A stretch of 64,000 nt of DNA from CAVRUD01 sp963849635 (GCA_963849635.1 CAWKIA010000009.1:21481-85480), one strand, 5' to 3'. Shown: positions 9,794 through 18,500, numbered from the stretch's first letter. Program-made: numbers and translations. Notes: generated from the letters alone by a model not told the origin.

Positions 9794-10776
9794 CGCGCCG
9801 TACCCCCGGCCTGAGGAGTCTCCGGGCGGAGATGTCCGGCCAGGAATGCCTCGATGTTGGCCATCTCCCAGTGGCTGCCAGCGTCGTGGGCGCAACGGGG
9901 GTAGGCGTGGATCTCCTTAGGTCCGGCGAGCGCCTCGTACAAGTTGTAGCCGGTTTCCGGCGGGCAGACGTCGTCCGCCAGTCCGACCGAGATCAGCATC
10001 GGGCAGGTGATCGACGGGGCGAAATTAAGGCCATCGAAGTAGGCGACCGTGTCGGTAACCGCCTCTTTTCGCTCTGGATGCAGGCGGAGATACTCGTTGA
10101 TCTCCTCATAGGGATAGGAGTGGGTCAGCGCGGCCGCGTCCATGAAGCCGCAGAGATAGGGCGCTCCAGCCGCTCCGCAGGTAACGATGCCGGTGCGCAG
10201 GGCCGCGGTCGTCACTGTCAGGGCGCCGCCCTGAGAGCCGCCCTGGACGCCGATGCGGGAATGGTCTACCTCCGGCAGGGTCTGGATGAAATCGACCGCG
10301 CGGGCCGCGTCGACGTAGAAGCCGCGATAGGAGTAGGTGTTGCGGTCGACGATGTCGTGGACCAGGAGGCCGGGATAGCCAGGGTTGAACTGGCTGTTGG
10401 AGCGCAGCTTGCCTCGCGGCGCGACGCCGATCGCCGCGTACCCCTTCTTCGCCCACGACTTTGGCAGCGTCGGCTCTGAGACGTATCCAGGCATGATCAG
10501 GAGGCCGGGAAAGGGAGGAGCGAGTACGGCCTCTGCCGGACGGCAATACCAGCCGGCGATCCTGACGCCATCCAGGCTGTCATAACCGATCTCGAAGGTT
10601 TCGACCTCGGGTGTTGAGCGAATTGGAACGGGAATCATCGACGGATTGAGTGGGATGGCATCCGCGTCGCGCATGATCGCGGCCCAGAACGCATCGAAGT
10701 CGTCTGGGCGCCGGACGGTGGACACCCAAGTATCGGCCGCGGGCCGTTCCAACGGGGGCACGAGTATTCCCTCCAT
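9790..10776 (-). CDS. Acetyl xylan esterase (AXE1 family)
   Basis: A 328-residue alpha/beta hydrolase. The nucleophile serine is in IGVQGGSQGGALT, the acid in GLADDVCPPET and the histidine in YPRCAHDAGSHWE; PGYVSEPTLP supplies the oxyanion region. The family deacetylates xylooligosaccharides, other acetylated sugars or cephalosporin C. No signal peptide is seen from the chosen start, so it would act on small imported substrates. The ATG at 10776 is chosen by homology to the family N-terminus; the open frame continues to 10902 without a family match. It is the first gene of a three-gene run with its inactive paralogue and the SelA-like enzyme. Confidence 0.82.
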   Translation of the reverse strand: MEGILVPPLERPAADTWVSTVRRPDDFDAFWAAIMRDADAIPLNPSMIPVPIRSTPEVETFEIGYDSLDGVRIAGWYCRPAEAVLAPPFPGLLIMPGYVSEPTLPKSWAKKGYAAIGVAPRGKLRSNSQFNPGYPGLLVHDIVDRNTYSYRGFYVDAARAVDFIQTLPEVDHSRIGVQGGSQGGALTVTTAALRTGIVTCGAAGAPYLCGFMDAAALTHSYPYEEINEYLRLHPERKEAVTDTVAYFDGLNFAPSITCPMLISVGLADDVCPPETGYNLYEALAGPKEIHAYPRCAHDAGSHWEMANIEAFLAGHLRPETPQAGGTAR

Positions 10777-10879
10777 GCCGGTGAACGTTCCGCCGACCCC
10801 TCGGTGGGCGGTGCCGGAGCGGCGCGTACTGTACCGAACTTTCCCGGAGTTGTGGTGAGGCAGCTTCGCCAGTACGCCG

Positions 10880-10914
10880 AAAAAGACTACGGGCCATGTC
10901 AACCGACATGGCCC
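10880..10914 (-). terminator. Intrinsic-terminator-like hairpin
   Basis: Read on the minus strand, GGGCCATGTC-GGTT-GACATGGCCC forms a perfect 10-bp stem with a 4-nt loop, and TTTTT follows 6 nt later. It lies about 100 bp before the esterase start and 630 bp after the SIS stop. It would therefore end some transcript from the intervening region or act as a leader attenuator for the esterase operon. Confidence 0.5.
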
Positions 10915-11473
10915 GCGATCATTAGCTGCTGTTTGGTTTTGGTGCCTCGGGATTACTTACCTGGCTCCCATATCTGTCTGCCGACAAGCGGCGGGTGGAG
11001 ACGATCGATCGCTATGGATCTGGTGACGGTCTCCGACCGGGAAGTGGGTGTCAGGCGGTTAGGTGTGCCCCGCGAGGCGCGAGGCCTGACCTGTCAACCT
11101 GCCAAACTCCGAACAGGACACGGTTCGTAACCATACTACACCTCCAGGCACCGCCGGTCTCCATTCGCTCCGGCTGGCTTCGGTGTCCTCGCTGTAGACC
11201 TCTGAGTGATGGCCTTCGCCACTGGCTCTTGTCCGTTGCGAGTTCGGGCGTTTGACCCGGTGATACCGATGGCCCGTGAGCGGGTTTCGCTCGACGATTG
11301 CCCACCACCAAGTTACCACGACCCCGCAATGCCCGTCAACCTCAGAAGACGGAATCGAGGTACTGCCTCACATAGTACGGATGTATGCCGCCAATCATGC
11401 ATGGCTAGTGAACTATTTCACCAACTTTGCATATTTGTTCACAATCGGACATGGCGGAATCAGCCACAGCGAA

Positions 11474-11538
11474 GTGCCGAGTGCCGAGTGCCGAACAATG
11501 TTGCTCCTGCTCGTCACTCGGCACTCGGCACTCGGTAC
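11474..11538. repeat. Tandem-heptamer inverted repeat
   Basis: GTGCCGA repeated three times (11474-11494) faces its reverse complement at 11518-11538, with 20 of 21 bases paired and a 23-nt loop. It sits 5 bp past the SIS-gene stop, so it may act as that gene's terminator. Such GTGCCGA strings are commonly dispersed in Chloroflexota and Cyanobacteria genomes. Confidence 0.6.
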
Positions 11539-11542
11539 TCAG

Positions 11543-12622
11543 TTAGAGCTTGAGGAGGCCAATCGCCTCTTTGTAGACCGGATTGTCCCGCCGGAAGGTA
11601 TCCGGGTTGATGCCTTGAGCTGCCGCCATCTGGTAGGCCAGAATCTGCAGCGGGACGACCGTGACGAGAGGCGTCAGGACCTCCGGCAGCTCGGCGAGTT
11701 CGGGAATGGCGAATACGGCCGCCTTCGGTACTCGAGTAGCGCCCTCGCCCAAGAGCCAAAGGTCGGCGCCGATCGCCGCCAGCATCGCCGCGATCTCCCC
11801 GGTCCGCTCAGTGGCCGCCCCGGTTGGGTTGACCAGGATCGCCAGGTCGCCGGCGTTGACCGCGACCGCGGGACCATGCAGGAATTGCTCGAGCGCCAAG
11901 GCGTCGATCCAGCCGTAGGCGGCCTCGCGCACTTTGATGACCGCCTCGATCGCCGCGACCTCGCTTGGGCCGGCGCCGGCGGCGTAGATTCGTCGCTTGA
12001 TCGCGCTCGCCGAGATCGTGAGCACCTCATCCTGGCGCTGGAGAACTCCCTCGACCACGTCCGGCAGTCGTTCGAGCGCCGCCCGGAATCCACCGCCATT
12101 GCCGCCGCGCTCCAGGAGCACCGCCGCCACCTGGGCCAGGACAAACTGTGCGGCCAGGTGGGAAGAGGTGTAGGCGGCGGAACGTTCTCGCTCGATGGTG
12201 CGCAGAATCAGGCGCGATCCGGGATGCTCAGCGGTCGTACTCCCCACGGAAAGCACGGTCGCGCCCGCCGCGACCGCTCTCCCCAGGGCCACGGCGGAGA
12301 CACTCTTGACGCCCGTGTGGGCCATGATGATGACGGCGTCCGAGGCATCGATGGCGTAGGAGTCGGGGTAGAGGGCGACATCAGCGGAGAGGACGGCGCG
12401 AGCATCAAGGCCAGCAGCCCGGAGGAGCCACGCCCCCATGAGGCTGGCGTGGTAGCTGGTGCCGACACCCGTCACCCAGACCCGGCGGCAGCCGGCGATC
12501 AGGTCGGCGGCGGCTTCGGCGGGTGCCCATCCAGTCTCGAGAAGTTGGCTCAGATCGGCCGGCTGGCGGTGCATCGTCTGGTACATGAACGAATCGGTCG
12601 TCGGCGCCACGGTCGCAGTCAT
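11543..12622 (-). CDS. Double-SIS-domain sugar-phosphate isomerase/deaminase-like protein
   Basis: A 359-residue protein with two SIS domains. The first, around residues 35-165, has GVGTSYHASLMGA and MAHTGVKSVSA. The second, around 195-345, has GAGPSEVAAIEAVIKVREA and ALEQFLHGP. This is the arrangement of the GlmS isomerase half and of AgaS/FrlB-type deglycases, without a glutaminase domain. It should act on an aminosugar or fructosamine 6-phosphate; the exact substrate is unknown. The start at 12622 has GAGAGGGG seven bases upstream. The B3/4-domain gene ends 34 bp upstream on the same strand, suggesting co-transcription. Confidence 0.82.
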   Translation of the reverse strand: MTATVAPTTDSFMYQTMHRQPADLSQLLETGWAPAEAAADLIAGCRRVWVTGVGTSYHASLMGAWLLRAAGLDARAVLSADVALYPDSYAIDASDAVIIMAHTGVKSVSAVALGRAVAAGATVLSVGSTTAEHPGSRLILRTIERERSAAYTSSHLAAQFVLAQVAAVLLERGGNGGGFRAALERLPDVVEGVLQRQDEVLTISASAIKRRIYAAGAGPSEVAAIEAVIKVREAAYGWIDALALEQFLHGPAVAVNAGDLAILVNPTGAATERTGEIAAMLAAIGADLWLLGEGATRVPKAAVFAIPELAELPEVLTPLVTVVPLQILAYQMAAAQGINPDTFRRDNPVYKEAIGLLKL

Positions 12623-12656
12623 CTGGTTCCCCTCTCCCCGAAAAACGTCGTCGCAC

Positions 12657-13386
12657 CTAGGTGCGGCTGCCAAGCAACTCGGTTTCGATCCTCACGCCGG
12701 GACTGGTCGCGCGAAGCGCCGCGATCAACTCCTGGCCGGCGGCATCAAGGGCGCCCAGACTGTACGGCTCTAGCCGGTCGAGGACGAAGTAGGCGTTACG
12801 TGTCTCCGGGGTAAGACGGGTGCGTACGCCCTGACGCCAGTTCCACCGCCGGCAGGTCACGCCCGCCTTATCGGCCCAGATAATCTCGCCGGGATCGGCG
12901 TGCTCGATCTCTGCACCATCGCCGCCGGCCGCGTCGAACGGTTCGTCACCGCTGGCGACCGTCAGGGCGAGGTCGCTGGCGAGCTTGTCGAGGTCTTCAC
13001 CCCCGGCCGGAAGGACATGGCGCACGCTGACCGCGTTGTAGTGATCGACAATCTGGTTGATGGACGGGAGTTCCTGGCCCTTGAGGACACGGGAGAGGAG
13101 CGCCTCGACCGAGCAGAGGTACTTGCTCGGTTTGGACCCGAACGCGCTGAATGCCTGCCGCCAGGCGGCAATATGGGGATGGCTACTGGCCTTCTGGTCG
13201 CCGAACGCCGCCCGGGCGGACGCTTCGGCGGCGCGGAGATCGTCCATGCTGGTGTCGTCGCTCGGACCATTGCTTGAGACCGTAGGCATAGACTACCAGG
13301 ACCGAATACGTCGGGAAGCGCCGCTCGACCTCGGGATCGATGAGAAGCCGAAACTGGGCGGAGTCGTTCTGGACAACGTCAGACAT
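12657..13386 (-). CDS. B3/B4 tRNA-binding-domain protein, one frameshift
   Basis: Reads as the stand-alone B3/B4 domain otherwise found in the phenylalanyl-tRNA synthetase beta subunit. The N-terminus (FRLLIDPEVERRFPTYSVLV) lies in 13183-13386. The rest (AAWRQAFSAFGSKPSKYL, INQIVDHYNAVSVRHVLP, AYFVLDRLEPYS) lies in a second frame. Removing one base near 13268-13273 joins them into about 242 residues, the family size. Proposed roles are editing or amino-acid handling. It is divergent from a MocR-type regulator 192 bp away, which often controls such a neighbour, and is followed by the SIS gene. Confidence 0.72.
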
Positions 13387-13514
13387 GGTTCAGGCGTGCC
13401 TCTCGATTGCGCGAAACGTCATGGGGCAGTTCGTCGTCGCCCGTCCGGGCACGGCCGTGCCACACCTGCTTCGCTTGCCATCTCACAATAGGGACTTCAT
13501 TGGCCTTATACTAG

Positions 13515-13560
13515 TGCCAGTTTTCACCGGGCTGATGATGCCACATTTACGAGACTGGCA
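13515..13560. promoter_or_regulatory. Candidate operator for the divergent MocR regulator
   Basis: TGCCAGT (13515-13521) and ACTGGCA (13554-13560) are exact reverse complements 32 bp apart. They lie in the 192-bp gap between the B3/4 gene and the MocR gene, ending 18 bp before the MocR start. MocR/PdxR proteins typically bind paired sites in such divergent regions. This is sequence symmetry only. Confidence 0.35.
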
Positions 13561-13578
13561 GCGCCCAAGGGTTCGCCA

Positions 13579-15099
13579 ATGGATCTCCTTCTTCCCCTCG
13601 ATCGCAATGCTCCCCAATCCCTCCGCGATCAGTTGTACGACGGCCTCCGGGCGGCGATCCTCGACGGGCGGGCTCCGGCAGGGTCGCGGTTGCCAGCCAC
13701 TCGGGTTCTGGCACGCGAGATGGGAATCTCCCGCCTGACCGTGGAAGACTCCTTTGCCCGTCTGGTCTCAGAGGGGTACATCTCCGGCCGCCAGGGGTCG
13801 GGGACCTACGTCCTGGCGGATATCCTCCCGTCGCCGACCCGGCCGCTGACTGTCGGTCTGGACAACAGTGTGCCGTCGCCTCAGGTGGCGCCGATCAGGC
13901 GCTGGTCGAGCTGGGGCAATCGAGCGGCCGCCGTTGCCGCCCCGATGACGGCGGTCGAGCCGGTAGCGTACGACTTTCGCCAGGGGATGCCGGCTCTCGA
14001 TGCCTTCCCGATCTCGTCGTGGACGCGCATCCGAGCTCGTGAGTCTCGCCAGATCACACCGGAGCGCTACCACTACGGTCCGTCGGCTGGGGACGAGTCG
14101 CTCCGGGTGGCGCTCGGGAGCTACCTGGCCCGCTCGCGTGGTCTGCGGCGCAACCCTGAGGACATCGTCGTTACCAGCGGCGCCCAGCAGGGGTTGGACC
14201 TTCTTGTCCGCCTGTTGATCGAGCCGGGAGACCGGGTGGCCATCGAGGACCCGGGCTACCCTGCTGCCCGCAGGATCTTTCTCGCCGCTGGGGCAACGCT
14301 CGTCCCCATCCCGGTCGATCGAGACGGGATGGTGGTGGAACACCTCGAGCGAAAAACACCGGACGATGGGCCGATCCGCATGGTTTATGTCACGCCATCG
14401 CATCAGTATCCAACCGGCGGGGTAATGTCGCTCGATCGACGGCTCGCCCTCCTGGCGTGGGCCAGATCTTCAGGAGCGATCATTCTCGAAGACGATTACG
14501 ACGCCGAATTCCGCTACGGGGTCCGCCCGGTCGAGTCGCTGACGGGCTTGGATTCGGCCTTTCCAGGGTCGGGCAGCGCGATCTATGTCGGCACCCTCTC
14601 CAAGGTGCTGTATCCCGCGCTCCGGCTCGGCTATCTGGTTCTCCCGCCGGACATGGTCGAGATGGTCATCGCCGCGCGATCGCTCACCGACCGTCAGACA
14701 CCTACGGTCGACCAACGCACTTTGGCTGCATTCATCGAGCAGGGCCAATTCGAGCGCCACCTGGCCAGGATGCGCCGGCTCTACGCGGACCGACGAACGG
14801 CCACCGTCGAGGCCTTGGGCCGCGAACTCCCCGGACTGCACTCCTGCGACACCGCGGAGACTGCGGCGGGCCTACACCTGTTGGCATCGCTGCACACATC
14901 CCTTTCGGAGGCAGATCTGCTCTGCCGGCTTCATGCGGTCGGGGTTCGTGTCGATGGCGCGTCACCGTGCTACCTGGAGCCGCCGGAGAGACCGGGCGTC
15001 ATGCTCGGCTATGCCGCCCTCGCTGAATCGGTGATCGCCGAGGGAATCCGGCGACTTGCCGCTATTGTCCGGGCCGCAGCGATTCGGTCCGCTGCATAG
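13579..15099 (+). CDS. MocR/PdxR-type GntR regulator with aminotransferase domain
   Basis: A 506-residue regulator. Residues 5-75 form a GntR winged helix (SLRDQLYDGLRAAILDG, LAREMGISRLTVEDSFARL). From about residue 120 a fold-type I aminotransferase-like domain follows, with TSGAQQGLDLLVRLL, LEDDYDAEFRYG and the PLP lysine in YVGTLSKVLYPALRLG. These proteins sense PLP or an amino compound and are usually not catalytic. It is divergent from the B3/4-SIS gene pair and may regulate it. The ATG is preceded only by weak purine sequence (CAAGGG about 8 nt before). Confidence 0.88.
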   Translation: MDLLLPLDRNAPQSLRDQLYDGLRAAILDGRAPAGSRLPATRVLAREMGISRLTVEDSFARLVSEGYISGRQGSGTYVLADILPSPTRPLTVGLDNSVPSPQVAPIRRWSSWGNRAAAVAAPMTAVEPVAYDFRQGMPALDAFPISSWTRIRARESRQITPERYHYGPSAGDESLRVALGSYLARSRGLRRNPEDIVVTSGAQQGLDLLVRLLIEPGDRVAIEDPGYPAARRIFLAAGATLVPIPVDRDGMVVEHLERKTPDDGPIRMVYVTPSHQYPTGGVMSLDRRLALLAWARSSGAIILEDDYDAEFRYGVRPVESLTGLDSAFPGSGSAIYVGTLSKVLYPALRLGYLVLPPDMVEMVIAARSLTDRQTPTVDQRTLAAFIEQGQFERHLARMRRLYADRRTATVEALGRELPGLHSCDTAETAAGLHLLASLHTSLSEADLLCRLHAVGVRVDGASPCYLEPPERPGVMLGYAALAESVIAEGIRRLAAIVRAAAIRSAA

Positions 15100-15282
15100 G
15101 AGCGGCTCTATCCTCTACCCAAACGTAGACTATTTGAGGTAGCTACGCTCCATCAAACGTAGGATTGCTGAGGCTAAACCTTGTCGTTCATCGTGACTAA
15201 GCCGCGCTTCGTCTTGTAATATTCGGAGAGCGGGCGATTTTGCTTCGCAGTTCTATCTGAAACTCGTCCTGGAGCACAGTCG

Positions 15283-16353
15283 TTGACCCCGTCGTTCACT
15301 TTTCAAGGCCACACCGACGCTTCGAGCGGGCCTCAACTTCGCTGGGCCTGGTTGGCGATCTTCGCCGCCCTGGCGACGATGGGGCTCAAGTTCGGCGCGT
15401 ATTGGCTGACCGGTTCGGTCGGACTCCTCTCCGACGCGGTTGAGTCGTCGGCCAATCTGGTCGCTGGGTTGAGTGCCCTATTCGCGCTGTGGTACGCATC
15501 GCAGCCGGTGGATAGGAGTCACAACTACGGCCACGGGAAGGTCGAGTTCTTCGCCAGCGGGCTTGAAGGAACGCTCATCCTGGTGGCCGCCGGCGCGATC
15601 GTCCTGTCTGCGCTCCAGCGTCTCGTCGATCCCCGGCCACTGGAGTCGTTTGGGGCGGGCAGCGCCCTGGTGTTGTTCGCCACCCTCATCAACCTGGCCG
15701 TTGCCCGGTGGCTACTGCGGGTCGCAAGCCAGCACGACTCGCTGACGCTTGCCGCCGATGGCCGCCACCTGATGACCGACGTGTGGACATCGGTCGGGGT
15801 GGTCGCCGGTCTTGGCCTGGTTCAGATCACGGGAAATGAGCGCCTTGACCCGATGATCGCACTGCTGGTCGGCGCCAACATCGCTTGGACAGGTGTGAAA
15901 CTTCTACGGGTTGCCGTTGACGGTTTGATGGACCGGGCGCTACCGGTCGCCGATGAGGCCAAGGTGCGAGAGGCCATCGCGGCGTCGCTGGCGCCGGGAG
16001 AGACCTACCACGCCCTGCGCACCAGGCGCTCCGGCAACAGGCGCTTTGTCGACTTTCACTTACTCGTGCCAGGGACACACACGGTCCGGCGCGCCCATCG
16101 CCGCTCCGGCGAGATGGAGCGAGCAATCGGTGCTGCATTGCCTGGGGTCGAGGCGGTCGTGCACATCGAGCCAATCGAAGAGCGGGCCGCCTGGGAAGAC
16201 AGCCCACTCGTCCGCCTGGAGCGAGATGACCGGCCGGACGATGACAACCGCGCCACGCCACTACGCCGCGACAACCTTGTCGTGATCGAGCCGCGCCGCG
16301 GCTCTGGCTACTCCCACTCGATGGTGGCAGGCGGCTTGGACGAGATGTCGTAG
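15283..16353 (+). CDS. Cation diffusion facilitator (CDF) metal exporter
   Basis: A 356-residue integral membrane protein. TM1-2 carry the metal site GLLSDAVESSANLVAG, TM5 carries ADGRHLMTDVWTSVG, and YGHGKVEFFASGLEG precedes TM3. The soluble C-terminal domain (HALRTRRSGNRRFVDFHLL) regulates dimers. The family exports Zn, Fe or Mn using protons; the metal is not predicted. The likely start is TTG at 15283 with GGAG 8 nt upstream. The last 15 codons (ending GGLDEMS) lie antisense to the conserved C-terminus of guaA: the genes converge and overlap by 46 bp, so this tail is shaped by guaA rather than by CDF function. Confidence 0.87.
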   Translation: MTPSFTFQGHTDASSGPQLRWAWLAIFAALATMGLKFGAYWLTGSVGLLSDAVESSANLVAGLSALFALWYASQPVDRSHNYGHGKVEFFASGLEGTLILVAAGAIVLSALQRLVDPRPLESFGAGSALVLFATLINLAVARWLLRVASQHDSLTLAADGRHLMTDVWTSVGVVAGLGLVQITGNERLDPMIALLVGANIAWTGVKLLRVAVDGLMDRALPVADEAKVREAIAASLAPGETYHALRTRRSGNRRFVDFHLLVPGTHTVRRAHRRSGEMERAIGAALPGVEAVVHIEPIEERAAWEDSPLVRLERDDRPDDDNRATPLRRDNLVVIEPRRGSGYSHSMVAGGLDEMS

Positions 16354-17960
16354 ACGACCCGGGTGATACCCCGCACCTCGTTGACGATCCGCGAGCTGAT
16401 CCGCGCCAGCAGGTCATAGGGCAGGCGCGCCCAGTCGGCCGTCATCGCGTCCTGGCTGGCCACCGCGCGGACAGCACAGACCCGGCCGTAGGTCCGGTAG
16501 TCCCCCATCACGCCGACGGAGCGGACTGGGAGCAGCACGGCGAAGTATTGCCAGACGTCCTGCACGACCTCACTGGCATCGATCTCGGCCCGCACAATCG
16601 CATCGGCGCGGCGGAGGAGATCGAGATCGTCGGGGTTGACGTCACCGAGGATACGCACCGCCAGGCCCGGTCCAGGGAAGGGTTGCCGTTCGACGATCTC
16701 TGGGGGCAAGCCAAGTGAGCGGCCAACCGCCCGGACTTCGTCCTTAAACAGAAATTTCAGAGGTTCGACCAGCTTGAAGGTCATGTCGTCAGGCAGGCCA
16801 CCGACGTTGTGATGGGTCTTGATCTTGACGGCCGCCTTCGTGTCCTTCGTCGTGCTCTCGATCACGTCCGGGTAGAGCGTCCCCTGGGCGAGGAAATCGA
16901 ACGGCCCGGCCCTCTCGGCTTCCGCCTCGAAGACCCGCACGAAGGTCTCGCCGATGAGCTTGCGCTTTTCCTCCGGGTCGGTCACTCCGACCAGACGGCT
17001 CAAGAAGCGCTCACTGGCGTCGGCGAAGACAAGCGGCATGCCGAAGTTGCGAGCGAAGACTTCGCGGACGAGATCGGCTTCACCGAGGCGCAGGAGTCCG
17101 TTATCAACGAAGACGGGGGTCAACTGATCGCCGATCGCCCGGTGGATCAGGGCGGCGGCCACGGAGGAATCGACACCACCGGAGAGACCCAGCAAGACTC
17201 GGCCATCGCCGACCTGCGCACGGATCTCACGGATGGCGGCCTCGATGAACGACTCCGCCGACCAGGTCGGACTGCAGCCGCAGATTCCAACGACGAAATT
17301 GGTCAGGATCTCCTTGCCCCGTGGGGTATGGACGACTTCGGGGTGGAACTGAATCCCAACGATCGAGCCGCGCTCCATCGCCGCGACCGGAGAGTTTTTC
17401 GAATTGGCCAGCACTCTGAACCCGGGCGGAAGGGAGGGCAGGTGGTCGCCGTGGCTCATCCAGACATCGAGATCGGCAGGAAGTCCGGCGAACAGGGTCG
17501 AGGAGTCTTCGACCGTGATCTTGGCCGCGCCGTACTCGCGGTGATCGGCGGGAGAAACCTCACCTCCGGTTGCCCGGGCCAGCAGTTGCATGCCGTAGCA
17601 GATGCCCAGTACCGGCAGTCCTTGCTCCAGGACCCACTCCGGCAACTGTGGGGCGCCCTCATCGTAGACACTGGCCGGGCCGCCCGAGAGAATGACGCCC
17701 TTTGGCTCGAGCGAAGCGATCCGCTCCCACGACACGTCGTGAGGGACGAGTTCGCAGTAGACGCCGCACTCGCGCACGCGGCGGGTAATGAGTTGGCTGT
17801 ATTGCGAGCCGAAGTCGAGGACGACCACCGCATCGACCGGAGTCGACGCCGCGCTGTCGTGGCCGAGGAGATGGGCGGACTCCGCAATTGGCGGCTCCGC
17901 GGTGGCGACCTGCTCGCCGTCCAGTTCGAGTACCGCGTTTGACGTTGTCCGTTCGCTCAC
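16308..17960 (-). CDS. guaA: GMP synthase (glutamine-hydrolysing)
   Basis: Converts XMP to GMP using glutamine and ATP, the last step of guanylate synthesis. Residues ~45-235 are a class-I glutamine amidotransferase with the nucleophile in PVLGICYGMQLLA and the His/Glu pair in GIQFHPEVVHT. The ATP pyrophosphatase domain follows with the PP-loop LLGLSGGVDSSVAAAL, and then the dimerisation domain ending KPPATIEWE. A 40-residue N-terminal extension precedes the amidotransferase; it could be over-called, but a GTG at 17960 has AAGGGA upstream. At 550 residues it is slightly longer than the ~520 norm. It converges with the CDF gene. Confidence 0.95.
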   Translation of the reverse strand: MSERTTSNAVLELDGEQVATAEPPIAESAHLLGHDSAASTPVDAVVVLDFGSQYSQLITRRVRECGVYCELVPHDVSWERIASLEPKGVILSGGPASVYDEGAPQLPEWVLEQGLPVLGICYGMQLLARATGGEVSPADHREYGAAKITVEDSSTLFAGLPADLDVWMSHGDHLPSLPPGFRVLANSKNSPVAAMERGSIVGIQFHPEVVHTPRGKEILTNFVVGICGCSPTWSAESFIEAAIREIRAQVGDGRVLLGLSGGVDSSVAAALIHRAIGDQLTPVFVDNGLLRLGEADLVREVFARNFGMPLVFADASERFLSRLVGVTDPEEKRKLIGETFVRVFEAEAERAGPFDFLAQGTLYPDVIESTTKDTKAAVKIKTHHNVGGLPDDMTFKLVEPLKFLFKDEVRAVGRSLGLPPEIVERQPFPGPGLAVRILGDVNPDDLDLLRRADAIVRAEIDASEVVQDVWQYFAVLLPVRSVGVMGDYRTYGRVCAVRAVASQDAMTADWARLPYDLLARISSRIVNEVRGITRVVYDISSKPPATIEWE

Positions 17961-18032
17961 CCGTGTCGCGTCCCTTCGCTCGAACTCCCGCCAGCCATCG
18001 CGGTCGCCAACGCTCTCCAGAGAGCGACGACC

Positions 18033-18500
18033 CTATTCTACTTGGGCGGCAGTATCTGGCTCCGTTTTATCGTCTTCGTCCTCGTCGCCGCCAAGATAGA
18101 CGTAGGTCCGATCGAAGCTCCAATCCCGGATCTCCTCGATTTCCATCTCCAGCCGGGGCCGGAGCGGATCGATCCGCTTGGTCAGATGGAGATCAACCAC
18201 TGCCCGATCATCAAGCCCGAATTCGGCGCAGACGGCATCGAGGGCGATCTTGAGGCCGCCGTCGAGATCGCGGCGCATCGGAGTTTCGAAGAAGAAGGTC
18301 AGGTAGACCCCGATCAGTGCCTTGGCCAGCACCTTCTCGACATCGGCTGGAACCTCCTTGGCCTGTCGTGCCCGCTCGATCACCCTGGCAACGTCGCGTT
18401 TGAATGCCATGGCGGGCTTACTCAGAACCCGGCGCCGTCCAACGGTGACGTACTGATTGTTGACCCCCGGCGGAAGCGGCAAGGTCAGGGCAAACGACAT
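18033..18500 (-). CDS. RusA-family Holliday-junction resolvase-like nuclease
   Basis: A 155-residue protein with the RusA pattern: LPLPPGVNNQYVTVGRRR at the N-terminus, the acidic metal site RRDLDGGLKIALDAV near residue 80 and GLDDRAVVDLHLTKR, where two Asp complete the site. RusA enzymes cut four-way DNA junctions and are often prophage-derived, but no phage gene is seen here. The C-terminal tail is very acidic (GGDEDEDDKTEPD), which is unusual for a DNA-binding protein. It is divergent from purN, and a perfect 14-bp dyad lies between them. Confidence 0.75.
   Translation of the reverse strand: MSFALTLPLPPGVNNQYVTVGRRRVLSKPAMAFKRDVARVIERARQAKEVPADVEKVLAKALIGVYLTFFFETPMRRDLDGGLKIALDAVCAEFGLDDRAVVDLHLTKRIDPLRPRLEMEIEEIRDWSFDRTYVYLGGDEDEDDKTEPDTAAQVE

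Larger units (their letters stand above)
10777..11542. other. 766-bp non-coding region with hairpins, unassigned
   Basis: No ORF here shows protein-family features or coding-like composition. It holds a minus-strand terminator-like hairpin (10880-10914), several GC-rich dyads between 11040 and 11340 on the minus strand, and a large tandem-heptamer hairpin at 11474-11538. It could contain a structured RNA or a decayed mobile element, and I could not match it to a known class. Confidence 0.5.

Noticed and set aside
11050..11329. Decayed TnpB with guide-RNA remnant
   Set aside because: The minus-strand frames loosely recall TnpB C-termini, but there is no zinc finger, RuvC motif or transposon end, so I only report an unexplained region.
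11276..12814. Long plus-strand ORF (512 aa) opposite the SIS gene
   Set aside because: It is antisense to the SIS gene; its translation is Arg/Gly/Asp-rich with no family features.
16809..17942. Plus-strand ORF of 377 aa opposite guaA
   Set aside because: A mirror frame of a conserved, intact guaA.
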